A program made the position numbers and the translations under genes. Below, piece by piece: positions 28,459 to 38,670 of a stretch of 64,000 nucleotides of DNA; position 1 is the stretch's first letter; each line of letters starts with the position of its first letter. The notes under the pieces are model-generated. The model worked only from the letters and a program-made list of their open reading frames with translations. It was not told the origin of the DNA and did no database searches. Origin of the DNA: a virus; the IMG/VR virus record IMGVR_UViG_3300020442_001264, positions 20,030 to 84,029 of that record; one strand, written 5' to 3'.

Positions 28459-29642
28459 TAACATCACAAATATTTTTAACAGATGACAAGTATGATGGTA
28501 CCCAATGGGGTAGAGGAGAAATTGTTTTACCTTCTAAATATCTATTTGACAGGAGGCGTTCACTTCTACCCAATGCAGAAAGAAAACAAGAAAGATGGTT
28601 AGCAGAAGATTTTTTCAATAAAAGATATAATGACCAAGAAAGATTTTTAATAACATTTGGTATTACAGAAATTCCAGAGAATCAAAATTATGATTTAGTA
28701 AAAGAAATTGTGCAAAAGGTTAAGAGCATCCAAAACATATCTTTACTTTTTACAAATGATACAGACTTATATGACCATGCTTCTTGGAATAGAGAAAAGC
28801 AATGGTTAGAAGCATTATCAGATATGCCTCATGAACGAGTATATTTTATATTAAACAACACATTGTCTGTACAAAAATTTAATACAATACTACCAAACAC
28901 AAATGTAGAGTTTGGCTCTGCCTTTTTACATAGATTTATAGATAAACAAACAACTCCACTAAAATTAAATTTTAAACCCAGAAGTAAACACTTTTTATGT
29001 TTGAACAGCAGACCAACTAAACATAGAGATATAATTTACAATAAGTTAAAGGATTATGGTACTGCTTGGATGAGTTATAGAATGAGAAATGTGTTTTTAC
29101 CAAATGAAGATAATCCTTGGAATAATAATCAAAAAGATGTATTTAAAAAAGATCCTGAACTGGCAAATAAATCAGTCGGAACATTTGCTGATGACCCCGA
29201 TGGGAATTGGGAAAAGTTTCAAGATATTATACCTGCAGAGTTTTATAATGACAGTTGTATATATGTTTGTACAGAATCTGTATTTGGTGCTGTACCAAGA
29301 TTAAATCCTTCTGATCCTGTAGTGAACAGTCATTGGTGGACGGAAAAACTTATTAAATCATTCTTTTATAGACTGCCAGTAATTGTAGTAGGCAATCCAC
29401 ACGTATTAGAATCTATAAGAAGTTTGGGATTTAAAACGTTTAGTGACTTCTGGAGTGAGTCATATGACCACAAAACAGACTCAGATAGGCGTATGCAAAA
29501 CATACTTGATATACTAGAATCTTTAAACAATATGCCTATATCAAAAATTAATGACATGTACTACAGCAAAGAAATGCAGGACATTCTTAATCACAACTAC
29601 AAAAACATGTTTTCCTTAAATGATAAATATGTATGTAGTTAA
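28455..29642 (+). CDS. GT10-like glycosyltransferase, paralogue 4
   Basis: A 395-residue protein. The motif CLNSRPTKHRDIIY (about residue 180) and the C-terminal WWTEKLIKSFFYRLPVIVVG, then LGFKTFSDFWSESYD, place it with the other three. A late-promoter core lies inside its last codons. It is the last gene of the second transcription unit. Confidence 0.6.
   Translation: MITSQIFLTDDKYDGTQWGRGEIVLPSKYLFDRRRSLLPNAERKQERWLAEDFFNKRYNDQERFLITFGITEIPENQNYDLVKEIVQKVKSIQNISLLFTNDTDLYDHASWNREKQWLEALSDMPHERVYFILNNTLSVQKFNTILPNTNVEFGSAFLHRFIDKQTTPLKLNFKPRSKHFLCLNSRPTKHRDIIYNKLKDYGTAWMSYRMRNVFLPNEDNPWNNNQKDVFKKDPELANKSVGTFADDPDGNWEKFQDIIPAEFYNDSCIYVCTESVFGAVPRLNPSDPVVNSHWWTEKLIKSFFYRLPVIVVGNPHVLESIRSLGFKTFSDFWSESYDHKTDSDRRMQNILDILESLNNMPISKINDMYYSKEMQDILNHNYKNMFSLNDKYVCS
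29622..29629 (+). promoter_or_regulatory. Late promoter core with leader
   Basis: GATAAATA lies inside the 3' end of the preceding gene, 51 nt before the ATG at 29681. AGGAG (29670-29674) precedes that ATG by 6 nt. Confidence 0.45.
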
Positions 29643-29680
29643 TTCTACACACACAACAAACTAAAAATTAGGAGATAAAA

Positions 29681-30997
29681 ATGGCCTCAATCGGATTTAT
29701 CGGAGTGGGTAAGTTAGGACAAGCCTGCGCCGAGATGGTCGCCGAGGTACATGATGTTGTGGGATATGATATTAATCCTGTAGAGCCTGAAAACTTTACA
29801 ATGGTTAATAAAATGGAGGATGCTGTAAAAGGAAAAGACATTGTCTTTATTGCAGTTCAAACTCCACATGATCCACAATATGATGGAAAAGCACCTACCA
29901 GCCATTTACCCAACAAGGACTTCGATTACAGTACTGTAAAAAATGTTCTTAGCCAGGTAAATGCTGTGGCGACAAAAGAACAATTAGTAGTCCTTATTTC
30001 AACTGTTTTACCAGGAACGGTAAGACGTGAATTTGTTCAACTTATTAACAATGCAAGATTTGTTTATAACCCATATTTAATTGCAATGGGTACAGTTAAG
30101 TGGGACATGGTTAATCCAGAAATGGTAATGATTGGAACTGAAGACGGTTCCGAAACTGGAGATGCCAAACAGTTAAGAGACTTTTATGATACCATCATGC
30201 AGAACGATCCCAACTATGTAATAGGTACATGGGACGAAGTAGAATGCATTAAAGTCTTTTACAACACCTTTATTAGTGCAAAAGTAAGTTTAGTAAACAT
30301 GATACAAGACGTTGCAGAAAAACAAGGTAACATCAACGCAGAAGTTGTATGTGATGCTTTAGCAAATTCAGATAGACGTATTATGGGACCAGGTTATATG
30401 AAGCCAGGCATGGGCGATGGTGGTGCTTGTCACCCAAGAGATAATATTGCTCTACGTTTTATGGCTGAAGAATTAAACTTGGGTTACGACTTATTCGATG
30501 CAGTAATGCGTAGTAGAGAAGTACAAGCAGAAAACATGGCTAAAACTCTTATGGAACACACCAACGGATTTATGCATGCCGGTAGAACATATGATGAGAA
30601 ACCTATTATAATTATTGGTAAAGCATACAAGCCTATGGTTCCATATGAAGCAGGTTCAAGCAGTATGCTTGTTGGACATTATGTCGAAAAGTTAGGTGGT
30701 ACACTATATTACTACGATGAACAAACAGGTGATATACCTCCAGCGGAAGTACTTAGTCAGCCAGCAGTATATTTACTAGCACACAATCCTCAAATCACTT
30801 ATGGTGAACAGTTAGATACTGTGCCTAGATGGTACGGTGACCATACTGTTACAGGAGAAGAAGCAAGTTTTATTACAACTGCTAATGGCACTAATGTAGG
30901 ATTTGCTGAAGGAAGTGTTGTTATAGACCCATGGAGGAAAACTCCAGACGCACCAGGAATAACTGTAATACATTACGGTAACACAAGGAATAGATAG
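29681..30997 (+). CDS. UDP-glucose/GDP-mannose dehydrogenase family protein
   Basis: A 438-residue NAD-dependent nucleotide-sugar dehydrogenase. The N-terminal Rossmann motif is GFIGVGKLGQA (5-15). The substrate and catalytic region CIKVFYNTFISAK (189-201) carries the family's Lys and Asn, and the catalytic cysteine is Cys250 in GDGGACHPRDN. Such enzymes oxidise the C6 hydroxyl of a UDP- or GDP-hexose to a uronic acid. It has a strong Shine-Dalgarno site. It may act after the phosphomannomutase-like enzyme (inference). The N-terminal loop at residues 60-85 is shorter and more divergent than usual. Confidence 0.88.
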   Translation: MASIGFIGVGKLGQACAEMVAEVHDVVGYDINPVEPENFTMVNKMEDAVKGKDIVFIAVQTPHDPQYDGKAPTSHLPNKDFDYSTVKNVLSQVNAVATKEQLVVLISTVLPGTVRREFVQLINNARFVYNPYLIAMGTVKWDMVNPEMVMIGTEDGSETGDAKQLRDFYDTIMQNDPNYVIGTWDEVECIKVFYNTFISAKVSLVNMIQDVAEKQGNINAEVVCDALANSDRRIMGPGYMKPGMGDGGACHPRDNIALRFMAEELNLGYDLFDAVMRSREVQAENMAKTLMEHTNGFMHAGRTYDEKPIIIIGKAYKPMVPYEAGSSSMLVGHYVEKLGGTLYYYDEQTGDIPPAEVLSQPAVYLLAHNPQITYGEQLDTVPRWYGDHTVTGEEASFITTANGTNVGFAEGSVVIDPWRKTPDAPGITVIHYGNTRNR

Positions 30998-31000
30998 GAT

Positions 31001-31792
31001 ATGGTTACGGATCAGGAAATACTAGACTATATCTTTTCTAAGTGGGGTAAGAAACAAGAGATGTTGCAACTCAACGAGCAATATCGCTATACCCCTCCTT
31101 ACCCTACATTACATTTAGAAGATTTTATTCCTGAGCATGTGTCTAAGGCATTATACGAAGAAAGTAAAACTATACCTGAAAAGTTTTGGACAACTTTTAC
31201 TAGAGCAGGTAGTTATATGGAAGAGTGTAATGATTTAGAAGAGGCACCGGTTGCCCGAGCAGTTGTTAGTGCAATGCATAGCAAACCATTTTTAAAATGG
31301 TTAAGTAAGATATGTGATGTACAACATCTACTTCCTGATCCGTATCTTGTGGGGGCAGGATACATGAAAAGTTACAAAGGTGATAGTTTGAAAATACATA
31401 CAGACTTTAACTGGAATGAAGAATGTCAAACACACAGAGCATTAAGTTTAATACTATACTTTACACCGGAGTGGGACGAAGAATGGCATGGTGACTTACA
31501 GTTTTGGGATTTTGATAAAAAGAAAAGAGTTACCAGTTTCCCACCCAAGATGGGTAATGTTGTAGTTTGGAAATATCACAAACGTGGCTTTCATGGTCAT
31601 CCAAATCCTATCGATTGTCCTGATGATAAATTTAGAGTAGGTTTTAGATTATTTTATTACATCAGTGACAGTATACATGACTGGAGAGATCCACCACATA
31701 AAAGTTTATATTGGTATGACAAAGATAAAAGCCAACCATATCATATAGAAACAGAATACGGACATGGAAAATTAGATGATAAAGAACGTTAA
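31001..31792 (+). CDS. 2-oxoglutarate/Fe(II)-dependent oxygenase
   Basis: A 263-residue protein with the double-stranded beta-helix pattern. The iron ligands are His133-x-Asp135 (KIHTDFNW) and a distal His at 198 (GFHGHP); Arg212 in FRVGFRLF would bind 2-oxoglutarate. It resembles the prolyl-hydroxylase-like oxygenases (2OG-FeII_Oxy) common in marine phages and in sugar-modification clusters. Predicted reaction: hydroxylation of a protein or sugar intermediate. It overlaps the aminotransferase gene by 17 nt. Confidence 0.82.
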   Translation: MVTDQEILDYIFSKWGKKQEMLQLNEQYRYTPPYPTLHLEDFIPEHVSKALYEESKTIPEKFWTTFTRAGSYMEECNDLEEAPVARAVVSAMHSKPFLKWLSKICDVQHLLPDPYLVGAGYMKSYKGDSLKIHTDFNWNEECQTHRALSLILYFTPEWDEEWHGDLQFWDFDKKKRVTSFPPKMGNVVVWKYHKRGFHGHPNPIDCPDDKFRVGFRLFYYISDSIHDWRDPPHKSLYWYDKDKSQPYHIETEYGHGKLDDKER

Positions 31793-32783
31793 TCCAAACA
31801 ACAATTGGTGGATGTATGGATATGAAAATCCACTACATGAACTTGAAGCAGGTTATGAAGGTATTGATATATCACAAGTGCCAGCACAAGAATTTAAGGG
31901 TGGGTATGCTATACAAGATGATTATGTAACAAGAGAACTTGTTGACTATATGAAGTCAACAAATTGGAATAATTTTTTTGTAGCAGACGGTCATCACAAT
32001 CTACAAGTAGAATATAGAGAACTTTTTAAACGTTGGGTGCAATCAAGCAATTTAAATAAAATAAGATTTCAGAATTTAAATTTTGCATGTATTACTAACG
32101 GCACTTCAGAAGCATTCCAAATGTTTTTCTTGAGACACAATCAACGCCGCTTTAAATTTTTTAAAGGCGATTTTATGATGCATAAAGTTGCTAGTCATGT
32201 ATCACAGGTTGACTGGGAATGGATAGATGATAACGGTACTTTAGAATATGGTGATGCTTTAATAGTAAGTTGCCCATTTAGTGATACAGCAAGATTACCA
32301 GAAAACTTTGACGAGTGGATGGACTTAGCACATCGTTGTGACGTACCCGTATTGTTAGACATGGCATATTTTGGTACATGTGTAAATTTAGATATAGATA
32401 CAGAAAACTATCCTGCTATAGAAGAAATAACTTTTAGTTTAGGAAAAACATTTCCTATTATTGGTGCAAGAGCAGGTATAAGATTCCAAAGAGAATTAGT
32501 TGATGATCCTGTGACATTTGCAAATCAACATGGTATAGCAAATAATTTTGCATGTAAAATAGGTGTACATGCTATGACTAACTATAGTCCTGATTATATA
32601 CCTATAAAATATTACGATGCATATCATCAACTTTGTTTAAACCATGACTTATTACTTAGTAATTGTGTAATCTTTGCATTAAGTGATGACCAAAAATATA
32701 TGGAAATAAATAGAGGGAATACAAATACAAGACTTTGCCTAAGCAAATTTGTAAAGGAAAATTATGAGCTCAGCCAAAACTAA
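31776..32783 (+). CDS. PLP-dependent aminotransferase (fold type I)
   Basis: A 335-residue protein. The PLP lysine is Lys224 in FSLGKTFP, and the cofactor-binding Asp195 and Tyr198 lie in LLDMAYFG. ITNGTSEAF (106-114) is the phosphate-binding turn. It is shorter than typical aspartate aminotransferases (about 400) and lacks much of the C-terminal small domain. It could add an amino group to a keto-sugar or make an amino-acid precursor. It overlaps both neighbours by about 20 nt. Confidence 0.78.
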   Translation: MIKNVNPNNNWWMYGYENPLHELEAGYEGIDISQVPAQEFKGGYAIQDDYVTRELVDYMKSTNWNNFFVADGHHNLQVEYRELFKRWVQSSNLNKIRFQNLNFACITNGTSEAFQMFFLRHNQRRFKFFKGDFMMHKVASHVSQVDWEWIDDNGTLEYGDALIVSCPFSDTARLPENFDEWMDLAHRCDVPVLLDMAYFGTCVNLDIDTENYPAIEEITFSLGKTFPIIGARAGIRFQRELVDDPVTFANQHGIANNFACKIGVHAMTNYSPDYIPIKYYDAYHQLCLNHDLLLSNCVIFALSDDQKYMEINRGNTNTRLCLSKFVKENYELSQN

Positions 32784-34182
32784 CAGATATGGATTCCAGT
32801 ACGGAGCATTCGAAGAAAAAGAATTGTTCGATCCTGATTACAAATACTGTGCATTATTGTGGAGCCACATTAGCAACGAGCCAGGAGGTACAGTAAGAAC
32901 ATGCTGTATTGCTACAGAAAGAATTAAAGACGAAACTGGACAAGATTATAATCTGGGTGAACATGGTATGTTAGATATCTTGACTAGCAATACTATGAAA
33001 GAATATAGGAATCAAATAAGAAACGGAGAAGAAATACATAACTGTGAAACATGTTGGATAGATGAACGCAATGGCAAAGAATCAAAGAGACAACAATATA
33101 ACGAATATTATAAACAATGGTACGGACATGATGCTATTGTATGGAACGAAGAACCGACAAGATTAATAGATGCCCAATTAATTTTCGACAATACTTGTAA
33201 TTTAAAATGTAGAAGTTGCAATGCCAACTATAGTAGCAAGTGGAAAGAAGAAGCAGATGATAGAAAGATTCCTTATTGGGAGACTACTGCTAAAATAGAT
33301 ATGAATGATATAGAACGTAGTGCGTTTTGGAAAACATTAGATGAGTGGACTGAGAATGTATTACGTTTAGAAATAATGGGCGGTGAACCTTTCTATATGA
33401 AAGAGTTTAAAAAGTTTGTAGACTTTTTAATTGATACAGGCAGAGCAAAAAACATAGCATTAACATTAAGCACAAACGGAACTATAGCAGATAAAAACTT
33501 TTTAGATAAGATGGCTAAGAACTTTAAAGACTTAGCATTCAGTGTAAGCATAGATGGAATAGAAGACCAGTTTACATATTTAAGACATCCAGGAAAATGG
33601 AATGAAGTAAAAGAGAATTTAGATTATTATTATGAATTGCACAACAGTGAGTATCCTGTTTTTGTACAGATTACTCATACCGTAAGTGCATTAAACATTA
33701 TGTACTTGCCAGAGTTTCATAATTATTTTGAACAGCATTTTCCTAATTTTAAAATATGGAACAATGCAGTACATTATCCTAAATGGATATGTGCAAGTGT
33801 ATTGCCTAAGAAAGCAAAGAAACAAATTACAGATAAATTACTTAGACACAATTGGTTGCCTCAGTATAAAAGTGAGATACAAGCATTAATAGATTTTATG
33901 AATTCACCTTTATATGAAAACGGCTCTAGTGTAGTAGACAGTTTAAAAAGTAAATTTGATGAAGAAAAATTAAAATTCTTTGACCAAAGAAGCATAGAAA
34001 AGAAATGGGAAATTTTTAAATCACAGATAGTAGGAGGTGACATATACAGAGAAGAAAACTTTGTTCAGGTATTCCCTGAATTATATGAACTAATAAAAGA
34101 TGATTTTGATTATACAAAAGAATATGAAACTGTGTCGACAGCAGGATTCTTGCCAGTTAGTCAGGGAGAGTATAGCAATTGA
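32764..34182 (+). CDS. Radical SAM protein 4
   Basis: A 472-residue protein with core motif CNLKCRSC (Cys145, Cys149, Cys152) and MGGEP near residue 205. The N-terminal auxiliary cysteines are YCALLW (Cys29), CC (47-48) and CETC (94, 97). The N-terminal segment has SHISNEPGGTVRTCC, resembling a shortened SPASM-like loop. It overlaps the aminotransferase gene by 20 nt and the next radical SAM gene by 4 nt. Confidence 0.85.
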   Translation: MSSAKTNRYGFQYGAFEEKELFDPDYKYCALLWSHISNEPGGTVRTCCIATERIKDETGQDYNLGEHGMLDILTSNTMKEYRNQIRNGEEIHNCETCWIDERNGKESKRQQYNEYYKQWYGHDAIVWNEEPTRLIDAQLIFDNTCNLKCRSCNANYSSKWKEEADDRKIPYWETTAKIDMNDIERSAFWKTLDEWTENVLRLEIMGGEPFYMKEFKKFVDFLIDTGRAKNIALTLSTNGTIADKNFLDKMAKNFKDLAFSVSIDGIEDQFTYLRHPGKWNEVKENLDYYYELHNSEYPVFVQITHTVSALNIMYLPEFHNYFEQHFPNFKIWNNAVHYPKWICASVLPKKAKKQITDKLLRHNWLPQYKSEIQALIDFMNSPLYENGSSVVDSLKSKFDEEKLKFFDQRSIEKKWEIFKSQIVGGDIYREENFVQVFPELYELIKDDFDYTKEYETVSTAGFLPVSQGEYSN

Positions 34183-35438
34183 GTAAGACATATTGCCCAC
34201 TACCTTGGAATCACTTAGCAACACACCCGCACGGTGGTGTAACATTGTGCTGTATAAGTGACCATACTGATGGTTTGAATCGAGCAAGGAATTATAAGGA
34301 GGAACATAACGAATTCTTTGATTTAAATAAACAAACAATAAACGAACATATGAATAGCGACTACTACAAAGAAGTTCGCTTAGAAATGTTAAATAATAAG
34401 AAACCTAAAGCATGTATGCGATGTTATGAGGAAGAAGATAAAGGAATAAAAAGTAAGAGACAACATGAGACCGAAGTATTTAGACAGAACTCCCCCGATT
34501 GGGCATCCAAACTTACTAGTGAGGACGGGAGTATTCCTATGGATCTGCGTTTTGTTGAGTTGCGTCTTGGCAATGTATGTAACGTCCGTTGTCGTACATG
34601 CAATCCTGCAAGTTCCAGTAAATGGTTGGAAGACTATAAAAGCATTGTTCAAAAAGCAGACTTCGTCAACAAAGGATATCTAGGATTAAATTTTCCAGAT
34701 GACTTTAAGTGGGCAGAAGATGATAACTTTTATAATGACTTATATGAGTCTGCTCCAAACTTAGAACTACTTTATATTAATGGAGGAGAGCCTACATTAA
34801 TTAAACAACACTGGACTTACTTAAGAAAATTAGTAGAAAGCGGAAGGAGTAAAAATATAATTTTATGGTACAACATTAATTGTACTATGTTGCCACCAAT
34901 TGCTTTAGACTTGTGGCCCGAGTTTAAAGAAGCAAGAATATGTTTAAGCATTGATGACTTGGAAGATAGAAATGCTTTTATACGTTCAGGCACAGAGTGG
35001 CAGGCTGTTTGCAATACTGTAAACAAACTTAAAGATAATGAAGATAAATTAACTTTAAGAATAACGCAGACTGTTAGTGCATATAACTATGCTACATTAC
35101 CTGAGTTTTTTGAATGGGCTAAAAGCATTGGGATAGAAGTTGATATGAACTTTGTGTATGATCCTGATTACCTAAGTCCCATGGTTATACCACCTAGGGC
35201 AAGAGAGTTGATACATACACGATTCAGAAAACTATTAGGTAATGACCACAAACTAGGAACATTGTTGAGTATGTTTAATACTCCAGAGTGGGACGAGTTG
35301 AAGTGGGAACAGTTTTGTCGTTTCAACGACTTGTTAGATAAAAACGATACTGACTTAGGAAAAGTTTCTAATTGGAGAAATACATTTACTGAGTTATGTG
35401 AGGTTGTAGAGAAAAGTGGAAGTACTACGATATACTAA
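34179..35438 (+). CDS. Radical SAM protein 5
   Basis: A 419-residue protein that begins with TTG overlapping the previous stop. The start is supported because the family's N-terminal motif YCPLPWNH (Cys6) follows at once. Other auxiliary cysteines are CC (24-25) and CMRC (79, 82); the core is CNVRCRTC (Cys134, Cys138, Cys141), then NGGEP. It ends inside the desaturase gene (23-nt overlap). Confidence 0.85.
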   Translation: MSKTYCPLPWNHLATHPHGGVTLCCISDHTDGLNRARNYKEEHNEFFDLNKQTINEHMNSDYYKEVRLEMLNNKKPKACMRCYEEEDKGIKSKRQHETEVFRQNSPDWASKLTSEDGSIPMDLRFVELRLGNVCNVRCRTCNPASSSKWLEDYKSIVQKADFVNKGYLGLNFPDDFKWAEDDNFYNDLYESAPNLELLYINGGEPTLIKQHWTYLRKLVESGRSKNIILWYNINCTMLPPIALDLWPEFKEARICLSIDDLEDRNAFIRSGTEWQAVCNTVNKLKDNEDKLTLRITQTVSAYNYATLPEFFEWAKSIGIEVDMNFVYDPDYLSPMVIPPRARELIHTRFRKLLGNDHKLGTLLSMFNTPEWDELKWEQFCRFNDLLDKNDTDLGKVSNWRNTFTELCEVVEKSGSTTIY

Positions 35439-36177
35439 ACCAAAAGGCGATGCCTTAAGATGGGTTGCACATGCAGGATTACTTGCAGGCTTGCTCATGG
35501 GTCCTAACAATTATTGGTGGGCAACACTAGGCGTATACTGTTGGTTTGCTAGTATAGGATTATTTGTAGGACAACACAGATACTTTGCACATAGAAGTTT
35601 TAGAACAAACAAGTTTTGGGAAACTATTTTAAACATATCTGGAACATTAGCAAGTTTAACAAGCACGTTTGGATATGTTATAAAACACAGAGAACATCAT
35701 AAAGATTCAGATGGAAAGAATGATCCTCATAGTCCACATCATATGTCAGCATGGAAAAGTTGGACATTAGGATTAAAAGATGACAAGTATGATATAAAAC
35801 TAGGCAGGGACTGGATTCGTAATAAAGGTGTTATGCATACACATGTAAACTTCTTTGCTTATATTATTGCGTACAACATATTGTTAGCATTTATAGACCC
35901 TTGGCTTGTGTTATATGCATACTTGATGCCTGTTAGTTTGTGTGTATGGGCAACTGGTGCCTTTAACACATGGGGACATGGAAAAGGATTATCAAGTTTA
36001 GGTTACAGGACTTGGGACACAAAAGACCAAAGTGTAAATCATCATTTAGTAAATGTAATTACATTTGGAGAAGGCTGGCATAACAATCACCACAACAATC
36101 CAAGTGATTGGAGACATGGACAAGAGTGGTGGGAATGGGATTTTAACGCATGGGTAATAAAATTAATAAAACAATAG
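35416..36177 (+). CDS. Fatty-acid desaturase (acyl-CoA desaturase-like)
   Basis: A 253-residue membrane enzyme with the three histidine boxes of delta-9-type desaturases: HRYFAH (54-59), HREHH (91-95) and HNNHH (222-226). Hydrophobic segments at about 18-52 and 145-185 would form the membrane core. It would insert a double bond in an acyl chain using O2 and an electron donor. The gene starts with GTG, overlaps radical SAM gene 5 by 23 nt, and is itself overlapped by radical SAM gene 6. A role in altering host lipids, or in making a lipid-linked intermediate, is possible. Confidence 0.9.
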   Translation: MEVLRYTKPKGDALRWVAHAGLLAGLLMGPNNYWWATLGVYCWFASIGLFVGQHRYFAHRSFRTNKFWETILNISGTLASLTSTFGYVIKHREHHKDSDGKNDPHSPHHMSAWKSWTLGLKDDKYDIKLGRDWIRNKGVMHTHVNFFAYIIAYNILLAFIDPWLVLYAYLMPVSLCVWATGAFNTWGHGKGLSSLGYRTWDTKDQSVNHHLVNVITFGEGWHNNHHNNPSDWRHGQEWWEWDFNAWVIKLIKQ

Positions 36178-37454
36178 ACGAGATAAAAGAATTAGCAAAG
36201 GGCGATGCTTTTTGTATCCTTCCTTGGATACACATGCACCCATGGCCCGATGGTAGAGTGTTTACTTGTTGTCTGAGCGAACATCATAGTCCAATTGGCA
36301 ATTTAAATGAAATGGACTTAGACGAATGTTACAACAGTGACAATATGAAAAAGTTTAGATTGGACATGCTTAACAACAAAAAGATTTCTAATTGTACAAG
36401 ATGTTATGAACTAGAAGATATAGGGCACGACACTTTGCGTAAAAGAAGTAACAGCGAATTTATAGAAGAAAAATTTGCATACCACAACAACAAAGCAGAA
36501 ATTGTACAGCAAACAAATGATGATGGTAGTGTTGATAAAGTTCACTTAACTTATATGGATATACGTTTTAGTAATATATGCAATATGAGATGTAGAACAT
36601 GCGGACCTGATTTAAGTAGTCAATGGTTTGAAGATGCAGTAGACAGTAAGTTCAATAGAACACCTACACAAAAGATATTACAAATAAGAAAAGGTAATAC
36701 TGCATTTATGGAACAATTTGATCCATACTTAGATACAGTAGAGAAAATATATTGGGCAGGCGGTGAGCCGTTGATAATGGACGAGCATTGGTATATAATG
36801 AATAAGTTAGTTGAGATGGGCAGAACTAAAAAAGAAACTCCTATGAGAATCTTTTACAATACAAACTTTAGTAAATTAACATACAAGGATCAAGATGCTA
36901 TAGAGTTGTGGAAAAACTTTGATGAGGTTAGTGTAGGTGCAAGTTTAGATGCTGGTTGGAAGAAAGGAGAGTACTTACGCAAAGGTACAATATGGAGTGA
37001 AACACTTGCAAACAGAGAACGTATGAAACAAGAACTACCAGACAAAGACTTTAATATAAGTTGTACAGTCAGTATGTTTAATGCGTTAGATGTCTGCGAC
37101 TTTTATAAAAAGTTATGTGAGATAGAATTTATAGAACCTAAGGACTTTGGTATTAATATATTATTAGGTAAGCATGTACATAGGGCAACAGTATTGCCTG
37201 AACACATGAGAAAGCAAGTCCAAAAGAACATTGAAGAAACATTAGACTGGATAGGCGACCGTGATACAGTTGGTCGTGTTACAGATACATTTAAAAGTTT
37301 ACATCAGTTTATGGATGGTGATGATAGTCATTTGTTATCTGATAGTTTACAAGAATGTAAAGAGATGGATAGATTTAGAAGTGAAACATTGTTTGATGTG
37401 TTTCCAGAATTAGAAGATTTACGACCTTACTATGATGAGGAAATTGATGACTAG
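36150..37454 (+). CDS. Radical SAM protein 6
   Basis: A 434-residue protein with core motif CNMRCRTC (Cys144, Cys148, Cys151) and AGGEP near residue 205. The auxiliary cysteines are FCILPW (Cys22), CC (40-41) and CTRC (82, 85). The start overlaps the desaturase gene by 28 nt. It is similar in layout to paralogues 5, 7 and 8. Confidence 0.85.
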   Translation: MGNKINKTIDEIKELAKGDAFCILPWIHMHPWPDGRVFTCCLSEHHSPIGNLNEMDLDECYNSDNMKKFRLDMLNNKKISNCTRCYELEDIGHDTLRKRSNSEFIEEKFAYHNNKAEIVQQTNDDGSVDKVHLTYMDIRFSNICNMRCRTCGPDLSSQWFEDAVDSKFNRTPTQKILQIRKGNTAFMEQFDPYLDTVEKIYWAGGEPLIMDEHWYIMNKLVEMGRTKKETPMRIFYNTNFSKLTYKDQDAIELWKNFDEVSVGASLDAGWKKGEYLRKGTIWSETLANRERMKQELPDKDFNISCTVSMFNALDVCDFYKKLCEIEFIEPKDFGINILLGKHVHRATVLPEHMRKQVQKNIEETLDWIGDRDTVGRVTDTFKSLHQFMDGDDSHLLSDSLQECKEMDRFRSETLFDVFPELEDLRPYYDEEIDD

Positions 37455-38670
37455 ACCAGAACATTTTTGCATACTACCTTGGATTAATCAAGAGGCTCGC
37501 ACCAATGGAGAGATTGGTGTGTGCTGTGTTATGCAAGAAACAGCACCAGGGATAAATTTAGCAGACGGTCATACATTAAAAGATGCATGGGACAGCGAAT
37601 GGTTAGCAAATCTAAAACAAGATTTTTTAGATGGTAAAAAGCCTAAGGCATGTTACAACTGCTGGAATGAAGAAGAAGCAGGCATTGAAAGTAAACGTTT
37701 ACGTGAACTTAAAAAATTTCCTCATCACTTAGATAACCTGGACCATATAAAACCAAAGAGCATGGATTTAAAATTAGGAAATATTTGTAATACAAAGTGT
37801 AGAATATGTACAGGATTTGCTAGTAGTCAATGGGTGCCAGAAGAAATAGAACGAGACGGTGACACAAATCAGTTTGCACATCTTATGGGCAGACTAGGAC
37901 GTTGGCCCGAGCTCAATGAAAAGTTTTGGGAAGATATAGAAAATCAAATTGAAGAAGTAGAAAGTTTAGAGTTTTTTGGTGGAGAACCTTTTTTAATAAA
38001 AAGACATTTTGATATATTGCAAACATTAGTAGACAAAGGTAGAGCAAAAGATATTACATTGAGTTACAACACAAATGGTTCTATATACCCAGAGCAGTAT
38101 ATGGATTTACTTAAACAGTTTAAAGACGTTCAAGTATTTTTTAGTATAGACGGAGTAGATGAAAGATTTAATTATATTAGACATCCACAACAGTTTAATG
38201 AAGTAATAGAAAATTATTGGAAGTTTAAAAACACAGAATTTATTAGAACAAATATTTTTTATACTGTGAGTATATTTAATATTATGTATATGGATGAATT
38301 GTTACAGTTTCAATTAGATAATAACATTGATACTGAAATTCATTTCAATATGGTATATGTTCCACAACACATAAGTCCTAAAGCATTGCCTAAAAAAGTA
38401 AAACAAGTAATCACAGATAAATTTAAAGGTAATAATGATCCTAGAATACAAAGTACTTTGAATTTTATGAATCAAGAAGATTACGAAGGATACATGGATG
38501 AGTTTGTAAGACAAACATCATTCAGTGACAAATACAGAGGAGAAAGTTTTGCAGAAACATTTCCTGAACTATGGCAATACATGGAACCTTATTTTAAAAA
38601 TGAAAGTGTAATGGAATTAATGGACACTATGGATCATATAAATTTATTAGACAAGCACGATAAGATATGA
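37447..38670 (+). CDS. Radical SAM protein 7
   Basis: A 407-residue protein. I chose the ATG at 37447 because GAGG (37437-37440) is ideally spaced and the motif FCILPW (Cys8) follows directly; the ATG at 37432 would add five residues. Other cysteines: CC (26-27), CYNC (69, 72) and the core CNTKCRIC (Cys114, Cys118, Cys121), then FGGEP. It overlaps both neighbours by a few bases. Confidence 0.85.
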   Translation: MTRPEHFCILPWINQEARTNGEIGVCCVMQETAPGINLADGHTLKDAWDSEWLANLKQDFLDGKKPKACYNCWNEEEAGIESKRLRELKKFPHHLDNLDHIKPKSMDLKLGNICNTKCRICTGFASSQWVPEEIERDGDTNQFAHLMGRLGRWPELNEKFWEDIENQIEEVESLEFFGGEPFLIKRHFDILQTLVDKGRAKDITLSYNTNGSIYPEQYMDLLKQFKDVQVFFSIDGVDERFNYIRHPQQFNEVIENYWKFKNTEFIRTNIFYTVSIFNIMYMDELLQFQLDNNIDTEIHFNMVYVPQHISPKALPKKVKQVITDKFKGNNDPRIQSTLNFMNQEDYEGYMDEFVRQTSFSDKYRGESFAETFPELWQYMEPYFKNESVMELMDTMDHINLLDKHDKI

